DNA from: an uncultured Collinsella sp.
Lineage (GTDB): Bacteria; Actinomycetota; Coriobacteriia; Coriobacteriales; Coriobacteriaceae
Direction of reading: 5' to 3'
Length of the DNA: 15,206 bases
NCBI GenBank assembly: GCA_900547855.1
Contig: URIK01000030.1
Location: 1-15,206, forward strand
In this document: in pieces, positions 1 through 6,845 of the stretch
How the letters are laid out: every line of letters begins with the position of its first letter
How positions within the stretch are numbered: position 1 is the stretch's first letter
Notes under the pieces: generated by a model
What the model saw: only the letters and a program-made list of their open reading frames with translations
Told to the model about the DNA's origin: nothing
Database searches by the model: none
Made by a program: the position numbers and the translations under genes

Positions 1-25
1 AGCGTCAGATGTGTATAAGAGACAG
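1..25 (+). other. Nextera/Tn5 adapter (read-1 side), not genomic
   Basis: The first 25 bases are the end of the Illumina Nextera read-1 transposase adapter. The last 19 of these (7-25) are the Tn5 mosaic end AGATGTGTATAAGAGACAG. Genomic sequence begins at 26. Translating through this segment gives the false N-termini MYKRQ (frame of uvrB) and MCIRDR (another frame), which should not be annotated as protein. Confidence 0.98.
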
Positions 26-466
26 GGCATTGTGCCCAAGACAGTGCGCAAGGCCATCAACGACATCTCAAGTTTTATTGCCGAGGCCGAAAAAACTGTG
101 GGCTCCAAGGGACGCTCGAAGGGCGACTCTCTTGGCCATGGCGCATTCTATACGCCCGATGAGTCGGGCGAGGGCGGTGTGCCGGAAACGGTGGCGCCCG
201 AGCAGACACTTGCGGAGCAGTTGGAAGAACTGCCGCATGACGAGCTTGTGCGGATCGTCGAAACCATGGAAGAGGATATGCGTAACGCTTCTGCCGCTAT
301 GGACTTTGAGGAGGCGGCGCGCCTGCGCGATGCTGTCGTTCAGATTCGGGCGATGCTCGAGGGTGCGTCTGAGGACGAGACGATCGAGCGCTTACGTTCG
401 CAGGCCCGCAAGGGTTCCACGTTCGCATCGGGCAGAAAACGCCAGGGTGCACGGTTTAAGAAATAG
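26..466 (+). CDS. uvrB: UvrABC excinuclease subunit B, C-terminal part (5' truncated by contig edge)
   Basis: UvrB is the helicase-like damage-verification subunit of nucleotide excision repair. It is loaded by UvrA and recruits UvrC. Only the last 146 residues are present. The fragment begins inside the conserved 'GI(V/T)PKT(V/I)RKAI' segment at the end of the helicase core. An acidic linker follows, then a C-terminal UVR motif (VETMEEDMRNASAAMDFEEAARLRD, about 265-345) that forms the coiled-coil contact with UvrC, and a basic tail ending RKRQGARFKK. Family members are about 660-700 residues, so roughly three quarters of the gene lies outside the window. The frame is open from the adapter into the gene, so there is no real start here. 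The stop TAG at 464-466 is followed at once by a terminator, so uvrB ends its transcript. Confidence 0.95.
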   Translation, partial: GIVPKTVRKAINDISSFIAEAEKTVGSKGRSKGDSLGHGAFYTPDESGEGGVPETVAPEQTLAEQLEELPHDELVRIVETMEEDMRNASAAMDFEEAARLRDAVVQIRAMLEGASEDETIERLRSQARKGSTFASGRKRQGARFKK

Positions 467-469
467 CGA

Positions 470-510
470 ACAGGCCCGAGTTCCCTGTGGAGCTCGGGCC
501 TGTGTCTTTT
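470..510 (+). terminator. Rho-independent terminator after uvrB, probably bidirectional
   Basis: A perfect 11-bp stem (470-480 with 493-503, ACAGGCCCGAG/CTCGGGCCTGT) with a 12-base loop is followed by TGTCTTTT on the plus strand. The uvrB stop is 3 bases upstream of the stem. On the minus strand the same stem is followed by TCGCTATTTCTT. It therefore can also end the minus-strand transcript of the flavoprotein gene that stops at 530. The two genes converge on this hairpin. Confidence 0.88.
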
Positions 511-529
511 GCGCGCTGGAATTCGTGCG

Positions 530-2170
530 TTAGAGGTCTGCGATCAGGGCTTCGGCGCAACGGATGCCGTCGGTGGCCGCGCTCATGATGCCGCCGGCAT
601 ATCCAGCTCCCTCACCGCAAGGGTAGAGGCCCGGGGTCGACACGGCATGGCACGTTCGGTCTCGGGTGACAGTGACCGGTGAGCTCGAACGAGTCTCCAC
701 GCCGGTAAGAACGGCATCGGGGCGGTCGTAGCCTCGTAGCTTTTTTCCGAGTAGGGGAAGTCCCAGGCGGAGCGACTCGACGATATGCTGCGGCAGGGCT
801 TCGTCAATTGCCGTCCAGGTCACACCGAGCGGATAGGTGGGCTTTACCTTTCCGGGCGCCTTGCTGGCGCGTCCTGCGAGGAAATCTCCGACGAGTTGTG
901 CCGGTGCGTTCCAGTTGGAACCGCCCAGGCGATAGGCGGCCGCCTCGCAGGCACGCTGGAGCTCGATGCCGGCGAGCGGGTCATCGTTGGGAAGGTCCTC
1001 AGGCGTGACGTTAACGAGCAGGGCGGCATTTGCGTTGCGTCCGTCGCGGGCATTGAGACTGGCCCCGTTGACGCACAGATGGCACGGTTCTGAAGAGGCG
1101 GCAACAACCTGTCCGCCGGGGCACATGCAAAACGAGAACACGCTGCGGCCGTTGGGAAGATGGGCAACAAGTTTGTAGGGGGCCGCCCCGAGCGCTGGAT
1201 GTCCCGCCGAGGCTCCATATTGGGCTCTGTCGATGTCGCGTTGCGGATGCTCGATGCGAACGCCCATGGCAAAGGTCTTTTGTGCGAGGGCCACGTTGTG
1301 GTCCTTAAGGAGCTCAAAAATATCGCGAGCAGAATGCCCGCAGGCGAGGATGAGGTGCTTTGTCTCGATTGGCTCGTAAGCGGCGTCTTGGGACGATTGG
1401 ACATCAATACCGGTGATGGCGCCAGACGCGTCGATGCGAATGTCGACGAGCTTCGTTCGATAACGGACGACACCTCCGAGCTGCTCGATGCGCTGGGATA
1501 TAGCGGTGACAACCTTGGGAAGGATGTCGGAGCCAATGTGCGGCTTGGCATCCCACAGAATATCGCGGGGCGCACCCGCCTCGACGAAGGTTTCGAGGAT
1601 AAGGCGATGGGCGGGATTTTTTGTTCCCGTATTGAGCTTGCCGTCCGAGAAGGTCCCCGCGCCGCCCAGACCAAACTGAATATTGCTCTCGGGGTCGAGG
1701 ATGCGCTCCTTTAGAAAGAGGTCGATCGCCTGCGAGCGGCGAAATGCCGGGTCGCCGCGCTCGATAAGCAAGGGCTTAAGACCTGCTTTGGCGAGCGTGA
1801 GCGCAGCGAAAAGGCCGGCGCATCCGGCGCCGACAACGACAGGGCGTTCTTGAGGTGCGTCGGAGACGGGGGAGGGGAATGAAGGCTCATCGTCTTCTAT
1901 CGCGCGTACGCGCGAGCGGTCACGCTCGGCAACGCTGTCGACCGCTTCTCGCTCGAGGTGGGGACTAGTCAGCTCAACACGAAAGCTCAGGATAAAATGG
2001 ACGTCTCGTTTTTTGCGAGCATCGATTGACTTGCGGTGGAGTTCGATGGACTTGATCTCGGAGTCCTTGCAACGTAGGATGCGCTTGGCGACTCGCTTGC
2101 CAACAATGAGGCAGGCATTTTCATCGCCGGCTTCATCGAGCGACGCGTTGACTTGGGTGATTTCGATCAT
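530..2170 (-). CDS. FAD-dependent dehydrogenase, COG2509 type (uncharacterised)
   Basis: A 546-residue flavoprotein of the uncharacterised FAD-dependent dehydrogenase family. Its N-terminal 105 or so residues are a small alpha/beta domain usual for this family. The Rossmann dinucleotide-binding motif follows (VVVGAGCAGLFAAL at about 111-124, ending LLIERG at about 134-139). The family hallmark DPESNIQFGLGGAGTFSDGKLNT lies at about 159-181. The C-terminal FAD motif is TPGLYPCGEGAGYAGGIMSAATDG near the end. The substrate and electron acceptor are not known for this family. The start is ATG at 2168-2170 because AAGGAG lies 6 bases upstream. The frame is open for 41 more codons, but that extension runs through a terminator hairpin and into the upstream gene. 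It is the last gene of the minus block and converges on the uvrB terminator. Confidence 0.9.
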   Translation of the reverse strand: MIEITQVNASLDEAGDENACLIVGKRVAKRILRCKDSEIKSIELHRKSIDARKKRDVHFILSFRVELTSPHLEREAVDSVAERDRSRVRAIEDDEPSFPSPVSDAPQERPVVVGAGCAGLFAALTLAKAGLKPLLIERGDPAFRRSQAIDLFLKERILDPESNIQFGLGGAGTFSDGKLNTGTKNPAHRLILETFVEAGAPRDILWDAKPHIGSDILPKVVTAISQRIEQLGGVVRYRTKLVDIRIDASGAITGIDVQSSQDAAYEPIETKHLILACGHSARDIFELLKDHNVALAQKTFAMGVRIEHPQRDIDRAQYGASAGHPALGAAPYKLVAHLPNGRSVFSFCMCPGGQVVAASSEPCHLCVNGASLNARDGRNANAALLVNVTPEDLPNDDPLAGIELQRACEAAAYRLGGSNWNAPAQLVGDFLAGRASKAPGKVKPTYPLGVTWTAIDEALPQHIVESLRLGLPLLGKKLRGYDRPDAVLTGVETRSSSPVTVTRDRTCHAVSTPGLYPCGEGAGYAGGIMSAATDGIRCAEALIADL

Positions 2171-2189
2171 CGAGGTCTCCTTAGAGGCA

Positions 2190-2220
2190 AGAAAGAGGCC
2201 GTCCGGTATCCCAGACGGCC
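2190..2220 (-). terminator. Terminator-like hairpin between the two flavoprotein genes
   Basis: On the minus strand, 2220-2211 and 2206-2197 form a 10-bp stem (GGCCGTCTGG/CCGGACGGCC, one U-G pair) with a GATA tetraloop, followed by TCTTTCTT. It sits 31 bases after the stop of the upstream gene and only about 26 bases before the start of the next, just ahead of its ribosome binding site. The T tract is interrupted, so termination may be partial. I see no good promoter between the hairpin and the downstream start, which suggests read-through. Confidence 0.6.
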
Positions 2221-2250
2221 CGAATGCGTTTTTGATTATAGACTGCGCGG

Positions 2251-3522
2251 CTACAAGCTGCTTGCAGCGCGAATGCCCGAGAGCCAGGCCCACGCAAGGT
2301 TAAAGCCTCCGCAATCGGCGTCGATGTCGAGCGCTTCGCCGCAGACGTAAAGCGGGGCGTCGACAACGCAGCGCGCGCGTAGACTGGGTGTTGAGATGCT
2401 CTCGACAGATACACCACCACGCGTGACCTGCGCCGAGCGCTCCTCGGCTGTACCCTCGACGAGCAACTTAAAGTGCTTGAGGATCGAGACCAGGTGGATG
2501 ACATCGTTGGAGCCTGGATGGCACTGCTCAAACGCTGTGCAGACGACGCGGGAGAGTTGCGGGGCGAGCATGCCGTCGAGCCAACGGGGATCGCGGCGCG
2601 AAAAGCCGCCGAGCAGCTTAACGCGCCGGTTAAGCATATCGAGCAGCTCGTCTTTAGAGAGGTCGGGGAAAACGTCGAGCAGGATCGTATCGCCGCGCTG
2701 GATACGACGGGAGAGGTTGAAGACAGCGACGCCCGAGATGCCGAAGGTTCGAAACAGCACTTCACCGTCTTCGTGCCAGAGCTCACTATGGTTACGGGCG
2801 AGCGTCAAGCGGGCGCGGACGCGTAGACCATCCAACGTCTTGAGTGCCGCCCGATCGCCAGCGACCGTTGCCGATACGGGGCAGAGGATGGGGTGCAGCG
2901 AAGTGAGGGGGAGGCGAAACGTATCGGCGATACCGGTGGGGTTGCCGCCCGTGGCGATAATTACGGCATGTGCCTGCAGGGCCTCGTTCTTGCGAGGGAC
3001 ATCGGCGAGCGCTTTCCGAAGCGAGCGGAGCTCCGATTTTCGGTCGTCGTGCTTTTTTGCCTTGAGCGCCCGCGCTGGACGGTCTATTTGGAGTGCCCAG
3101 CCTTCGGAAGCTTTGTGCGCCGAGGCAACGTTGGCTCCGCAGATTAAGGTGATACCTAGGCGGTCGCAAACGTTGAGAAGCGCGTCGCGCACCGATTCGG
3201 CGCGAAGGGAGCGCGGGTACAGCCGGCCTTCCTCGGAGGTTGTCATGATACCCAGCGAGGAGAAGAAACCCATAAGCTCTTGTTCGGGCTGGGGGCCCAT
3301 GACGGATTCGACGAATGCGGGGTGGTTATACCGCTGAGGATCAATCGATTCGTTGGAGAGGTTGCAGCGGCCGTTACCGGTCGCAAGGAGCTTAAGGCCG
3401 CAGGCGACATCGCGCTCAACGATGCAGACGCTTTTGCCAGCACGTGCGGCCGTAATGGCGGCGGCGAGGCCTGAAGCCCCGCCGCCGATTACCAGGACGT
3501 CATAGAAGGCGCTCGCGTTCAC
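2251..3522 (-). CDS. NAD(P)/FAD-dependent oxidoreductase, HI0933/YhiN/BaiN family
   Basis: A 423-residue flavoprotein of the HI0933-like family, within the usual length of about 390-430. It has an N-terminal Rossmann FAD motif (VLVIGGGASGLAAAITAARAGKSVCIVERD, about 9-38). The family signature GLKLLATGNGRCNLSN follows at about 42-57. The C-terminal block reads GGVSVESIST...LYVCGEALDIDADCGGFNLAWAWLSGIRA, which closes the FAD site. Members include E. coli YhiN and clostridial BaiN, proposed to reduce bile-acid intermediates. The sequence shows the family, not the substrate. The start is GTG at 3522-3520, directly after the TAA of mrp (TAAGTG), with GAGG 5 bases upstream inside the mrp 3' end. 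Translation is therefore very likely coupled to mrp. The stop lies 31 bases before a terminator-like hairpin. Confidence 0.88.
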   Translation of the reverse strand: MNASAFYDVLVIGGGASGLAAAITAARAGKSVCIVERDVACGLKLLATGNGRCNLSNESIDPQRYNHPAFVESVMGPQPEQELMGFFSSLGIMTTSEEGRLYPRSLRAESVRDALLNVCDRLGITLICGANVASAHKASEGWALQIDRPARALKAKKHDDRKSELRSLRKALADVPRKNEALQAHAVIIATGGNPTGIADTFRLPLTSLHPILCPVSATVAGDRAALKTLDGLRVRARLTLARNHSELWHEDGEVLFRTFGISGVAVFNLSRRIQRGDTILLDVFPDLSKDELLDMLNRRVKLLGGFSRRDPRWLDGMLAPQLSRVVCTAFEQCHPGSNDVIHLVSILKHFKLLVEGTAEERSAQVTRGGVSVESISTPSLRARCVVDAPLYVCGEALDIDADCGGFNLAWAWLSGIRAASSL

Positions 3523-4353
3523 TTAGGCCTCGTCGGTCTCGTGCGGGGTAATGGCCTCGACGGCAGAGACTGCCTTGGGCAACATGTCATCGGGCAGCGC
3601 GGTCTCGACCTCGCCCTTATCGCAGGCCTCGGCGAGTGCCGGATTAATGGGAAGCTGGCCCAAGATGTCGAGGTTATAGCGATCTGCGACCTCGGGGAGC
3701 TTGCTCTTGCCAAAGACCTCGATCTTCTTACCGCAGTCGGGGCACTCAATATAGCTCATGTTCTCGACAATGCCCAGAATGGGGACGTTCATCTTCTCGG
3801 CCATGTTGACCGCCTTGGCGACGATCATCGAGACCAGATCCTGCGGGCTCGTGACGATGACGATGCCGTCGACGGGCAACGACTGGAAGACGGTGAGCGC
3901 GACGTCGCCTGTTCCCGGAGGCATGTCGACCAGCAGGTAGTCGATGGGGCCCCACGAGGTCTCGCTCCAGAACTGCCTAATGGCGCCTGCGATGACCGGA
4001 CCGCGCCAAAGGACGGGGTCGGTCTCGTTTTGGAGCAGCAGGTTGGAGCTCATGACCTTGACGCCGTGCTCGGAGATTTCGGGCAGCATAAGGTTGCCGA
4101 GGGCATGGACGTGGCGTCCGCTCATACCGAACATCTTGGGGATAGAGGGACCGGTGATGTCGGCATCGAGGACGCCGACCTTGTGGCCGTGACGGGCAAG
4201 CTCGGTGGCGATGGCACCGGTGACAAACGACTTGCCGACACCGCCCTTGCCGGAAAGCACGGCGATGACGCGTTTGACCTCGGACAGCGTGTTCTCCTCA
4301 AATTGCGACGGCGACGTTTGTCCGCCGGCGGCCTGTGCGTGCTCGCAACCCAT
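3523..4353 (-). CDS. mrp: Mrp/NBP35-family ATPase, Fe-S cluster carrier (ApbC type)
   Basis: A 276-residue P-loop ATPase that binds and transfers Fe-S clusters to apoproteins in the cytoplasm. The deviant Walker A of the MinD/Mrp group is at about 35-42 (GKGGVGKS). The switch-I-like DADITGPSIPKMFG follows at about 63-76, and Walker B DMPPGTGD at 143-150. A C-terminal CPDC pair (C204, C207) in ENMSYIECPDCGKKIEVFG bridges a cluster between two subunits in characterised homologues. There is a short N-terminal stretch with one Cys (MGCEHAQ). The start is ATG at 4353-4351, with AAAGGAG 6 bases upstream. An in-frame ATG at 4410 overlaps the predicted -10 box and is rejected. A sigma70-like promoter lies about 50 bases upstream. 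The stop TAA touches the GTG of the next flavoprotein gene. Confidence 0.94.
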   Translation of the reverse strand: MGCEHAQAAGGQTSPSQFEENTLSEVKRVIAVLSGKGGVGKSFVTGAIATELARHGHKVGVLDADITGPSIPKMFGMSGRHVHALGNLMLPEISEHGVKVMSSNLLLQNETDPVLWRGPVIAGAIRQFWSETSWGPIDYLLVDMPPGTGDVALTVFQSLPVDGIVIVTSPQDLVSMIVAKAVNMAEKMNVPILGIVENMSYIECPDCGKKIEVFGKSKLPEVADRYNLDILGQLPINPALAEACDKGEVETALPDDMLPKAVSAVEAITPHETDEA

Positions 4354-4408
4354 GTATGACTCCTTTGTATATGTTGGGGCCGGGGCCCCGTGATGTGACA
4401 CGAGCGTC

Positions 4409-4437
4409 ATTGTACCCTCGTTTGCGAGCGGGAGTCA
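4409..4437 (-). promoter_or_regulatory. Probable sigma70-type promoter of mrp
   Basis: On the minus strand a TACAAT -10 box (4414-4409) has 5 of 6 consensus bases and lies 17 bases downstream of a weaker TGACTC -35 (4437-4432). The start of transcription would be near 4402, giving a leader of about 50 bases before the mrp ATG at 4353. The leader holds an all-GC hairpin (4376-4389). The promoter lies in the 145-base gap after the upstream gene, so mrp and the flavoprotein genes can be expressed independently of it. Confidence 0.6.
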
Positions 4438-4498
4438 TTTGCGATGCATTTGGGCCGAGCGTGCTTGCAATACGATGGGTCCAAGCGAATGGGCGGGC

Positions 4499-6652
4499 TT
4501 ACTGAACTTTGCTGGCAAACTCGAGGTATTGCATGCGCTGCAGCTTGTCGATCGTCGAGGCGTATGGGCTGTCTTCAGATTCCAAGTCGTAGCGCAGCCC
4601 GTCGGCACCAAGGTAGCCGGCGACATTGATGGTGGGCACATCTGACCTTGTTGCAAGCAGAGCCTTTTGATAGTCGGTGAGCGGGGCGCCGATCTTATTA
4701 AGGGTAATGGCTGCAATCTCGTTTGCCCCGACGGTGTCGTAGACGTTGAGCTCGGTATTGCCGGCGATTTCATAGTTAGCCCAGACGAAATATGTCGACT
4801 GATAGATACGGAAAGCGTGGCTTGCCGTATCTTCCTGAGGGTACAGCTCGTCGTTGAGAGTCGTTGCGGCGCTCGGCTGATGGTCGCCAAAAAAGACAAG
4901 GACAACCGGTCTGCCGATATTGCGGAGCTCGTTGATAAAGTACTCGAGGTCCCGGTCGGATGCGTTGATGCAGGTAAGATAGGTGTTGAGCGCGCTATTG
5001 GCACCCTCGCTGGCTCCCTCGACCCAATAGTTTGTCAGCTCCTCGGCGGGAACGGTGCCATAGTCGTAGCCGCCGTGATTTTGCATCGTGACGTCAAAGA
5101 TGAACTGTGGGGCTTCGTCGGTTCTAAGCAGGTCGAGTATCTTGTCGTAGGTGGCGTAGTCGCATACGCCGGCATGGTAACAGGGCGCACCTTCGAAATC
5201 GCCGATTGAAAGAAAGTCTCCAAAGCCCAGCTGCTGATAGATTTTATCTCGATGGTAGTTGACGGGGTTTTGCGGGTGCATAGCGGTAGCGGTATACCCA
5301 AGCTCCTTAAGGTCCTTTGCCAGGCTGTTGACGCCATTCATCTGATATAGCTGATAGGGGATTTTGCCTAATCCGACAAAGGCCGTTGTCGCTCCGGTCA
5401 AAAATTCGAATTCGGAGTTCGCCGTTCCGCCACCGGCGACCGAAGCGAGCATGATGCCGCGAACAAGTGTGTCGGGAAGCGAGTTGTAGAATGCGGGGCC
5501 GGTGTACCCGGCCGCCTGGAGCTGCTCAAAGCACGAAAGGTCGCTAAAACTCTCGTTCATGATGGCAACAATCGTCGGCTTGATTTCATTGAACTGGGCA
5601 ACGGCCGCCGCGCGCTGCTCGCTCGAGCCATACGTGCTGTCGTAGGTGGCGGCGAGCTCCTGCTCGATGCTCTGCGCCTCATCGGGCGTATAGTCTTCGG
5701 GCTTCTCAATGGGCAACTCGTTGACCATTTCGGTGAACGAAGTGATAAAACCCTGAGACGCATACGTGGTGATGGGCTGCCAACGGTCAAATCCAAAATT
5801 CAGCGCCTGCTCCAAGTCGATGCTGGAAAAGCCCGAGAGCCCCACAACGGTCACTAGCAGAAAAGCGCAGAGGTTGGCGGCGATTGCGGGGAAGACATGG
5901 GTGGGTGTACGGAGCTTTCTCGGTCGGATAAGCGAAAGAAGCCCCAGGGAAATCTCCAGCAGGGCGAGAGAGGTTACGATTCCGGCGGTAAAGGTAAACT
6001 CGTATCCCTCGCTCACTTCCATTGCGGTGCCAAGGGCCAAGATATCGCTTGGCAGGATGGCCTCGCCTTTAAACGTTATGACGAAGTGCTCGGCAATGCC
6101 AAGGATGCAACAGACGACGGGCACGAGGGCCATGACGCCTCCATGACGTTGTCCCAGCAAATAAAGGGAGAGCAGAACCGTCGCGAGCAACCCGACGGAA
6201 AACCCAAATGAGTTGGCGGGAATGCGATAGAACGTTTCGTTGCAGGCAATTTCGAGTGAAACGAACGAGAGCGCTGAAACAGCGGCGATGACAAGGATGT
6301 CACGGCAAATGCAGGCAACCGTTCCCGTCGCAAGATCGGTTTGGTCGATTAGTCTCGAAACCAAGGGCTCGACAAGAAGTATGACGGCGGCAGCACCGAG
6401 CGCCGAATAAGAAAGGACCCATAGGGAATTGTCCTCATTTACGAGCAATTGATTTGTAATCCATGCAGCTACCATGCCGAGCGGGATGAGGAGCGTCGCG
6501 CACCAAAAGACGCGGGCAATGGGCGGCTTTTTATTGTGTTTGATTGAAAAATATACGCGCACCACGACGATGGCCACGATAAGGACGGCGATGAATATGG
6601 GCAGATTGGCCATGTCGCTCGAAGTGATTTCAAGGGGGATATCTTCGGTCAT
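4499..6652 (-). CDS. LTA synthase family membrane sulfatase-fold protein (phosphoglycerol transferase-like)
   Basis: A 717-residue polytopic membrane protein with an extracellular alkaline-phosphatase/sulfatase-fold domain. I estimate about eight hydrophobic segments in the first 275 residues (starting near 15, 48, 78, 117, 150, 172, 222 and 252). The membrane loop FKGEAILPSDILALG is typical of LtaS-like enzymes. The catalytic domain starts near 355. The expected metal and nucleophile residues are visible: E367 in MNESFSDL, T410 in GGGTANSEFEFLTG, QNHGGYD near 524-530, and D590-H591 in FFGDHQPS. Family members transfer glycerol phosphate from phosphatidylglycerol to a growing teichoic or lipoteichoic polymer. 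The exact polymer here is unknown. The start is ATG at 6652-6650, with AGAGGA 6 bases upstream. The in-frame ATG at 6727 has no ribosome binding site. It diverges from uvrA. I see no convincing terminator after the stop. Confidence 0.88.
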   Translation of the reverse strand: MTEDIPLEITSSDMANLPIFIAVLIVAIVVVRVYFSIKHNKKPPIARVFWCATLLIPLGMVAAWITNQLLVNEDNSLWVLSYSALGAAAVILLVEPLVSRLIDQTDLATGTVACICRDILVIAAVSALSFVSLEIACNETFYRIPANSFGFSVGLLATVLLSLYLLGQRHGGVMALVPVVCCILGIAEHFVITFKGEAILPSDILALGTAMEVSEGYEFTFTAGIVTSLALLEISLGLLSLIRPRKLRTPTHVFPAIAANLCAFLLVTVVGLSGFSSIDLEQALNFGFDRWQPITTYASQGFITSFTEMVNELPIEKPEDYTPDEAQSIEQELAATYDSTYGSSEQRAAAVAQFNEIKPTIVAIMNESFSDLSCFEQLQAAGYTGPAFYNSLPDTLVRGIMLASVAGGGTANSEFEFLTGATTAFVGLGKIPYQLYQMNGVNSLAKDLKELGYTATAMHPQNPVNYHRDKIYQQLGFGDFLSIGDFEGAPCYHAGVCDYATYDKILDLLRTDEAPQFIFDVTMQNHGGYDYGTVPAEELTNYWVEGASEGANSALNTYLTCINASDRDLEYFINELRNIGRPVVLVFFGDHQPSAATTLNDELYPQEDTASHAFRIYQSTYFVWANYEIAGNTELNVYDTVGANEIAAITLNKIGAPLTDYQKALLATRSDVPTINVAGYLGADGLRYDLESEDSPYASTIDKLQRMQYLEFASKVQ

Positions 6653-6770
6653 GGACGTTCCTCTGTTACGGCAAATTAAGTTCAGTATTAGATTACTGTA
6701 ACCTTTCCACGGCATTTCGAGAAACAAGGCGCCCGATACGCAAAGCTAAAGGTCTGCGAATCTTGTATTA

Positions 6771-6784
6771 CGAACATCTGTGCG
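6771..6784. promoter_or_regulatory. Candidate LexA (SOS) box upstream of uvrA
   Basis: CGAACATCTGTGCG differs at one base from the Gram-positive/actinobacterial LexA consensus CGAAC-N4-GTTCG. It lies 61 bases upstream of the uvrA start, where an SOS operator would be expected because uvrA is a classic LexA target. A possible -10 (TATGAT, 6812-6817) lies downstream without a clear -35, so the promoter itself is not resolved. The site also lies upstream of the divergent LTA-synthase-like gene. Confidence 0.42.
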
Positions 6785-6845
6785 CGTCGAGTGCGCTAAA
6801 CTCATCGACAGTATGATTCGATGCAATAGGAGGCAAGGAGCTTCC

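Noticed and set aside
3541..4359. Open frame on the plus strand opposite mrp
   Set aside because: The minus-strand frame has all Mrp motifs and a good ribosome binding site. The opposite frame has no domain.
4463..4486. Weak hairpin (GCTTG...CAAGC) after the LTA-synthase-like gene as a terminator
   Set aside because: It is only 5 bp with a 14-base loop and no T run on the minus strand.
6683..6698. CAGTA-N6-TACTG inverted repeat in the uvrA/LTA-synthase-like intergenic region as an operator
   Set aside because: The arms are only 5 bp in an AT-rich stretch, and nothing else supports it.
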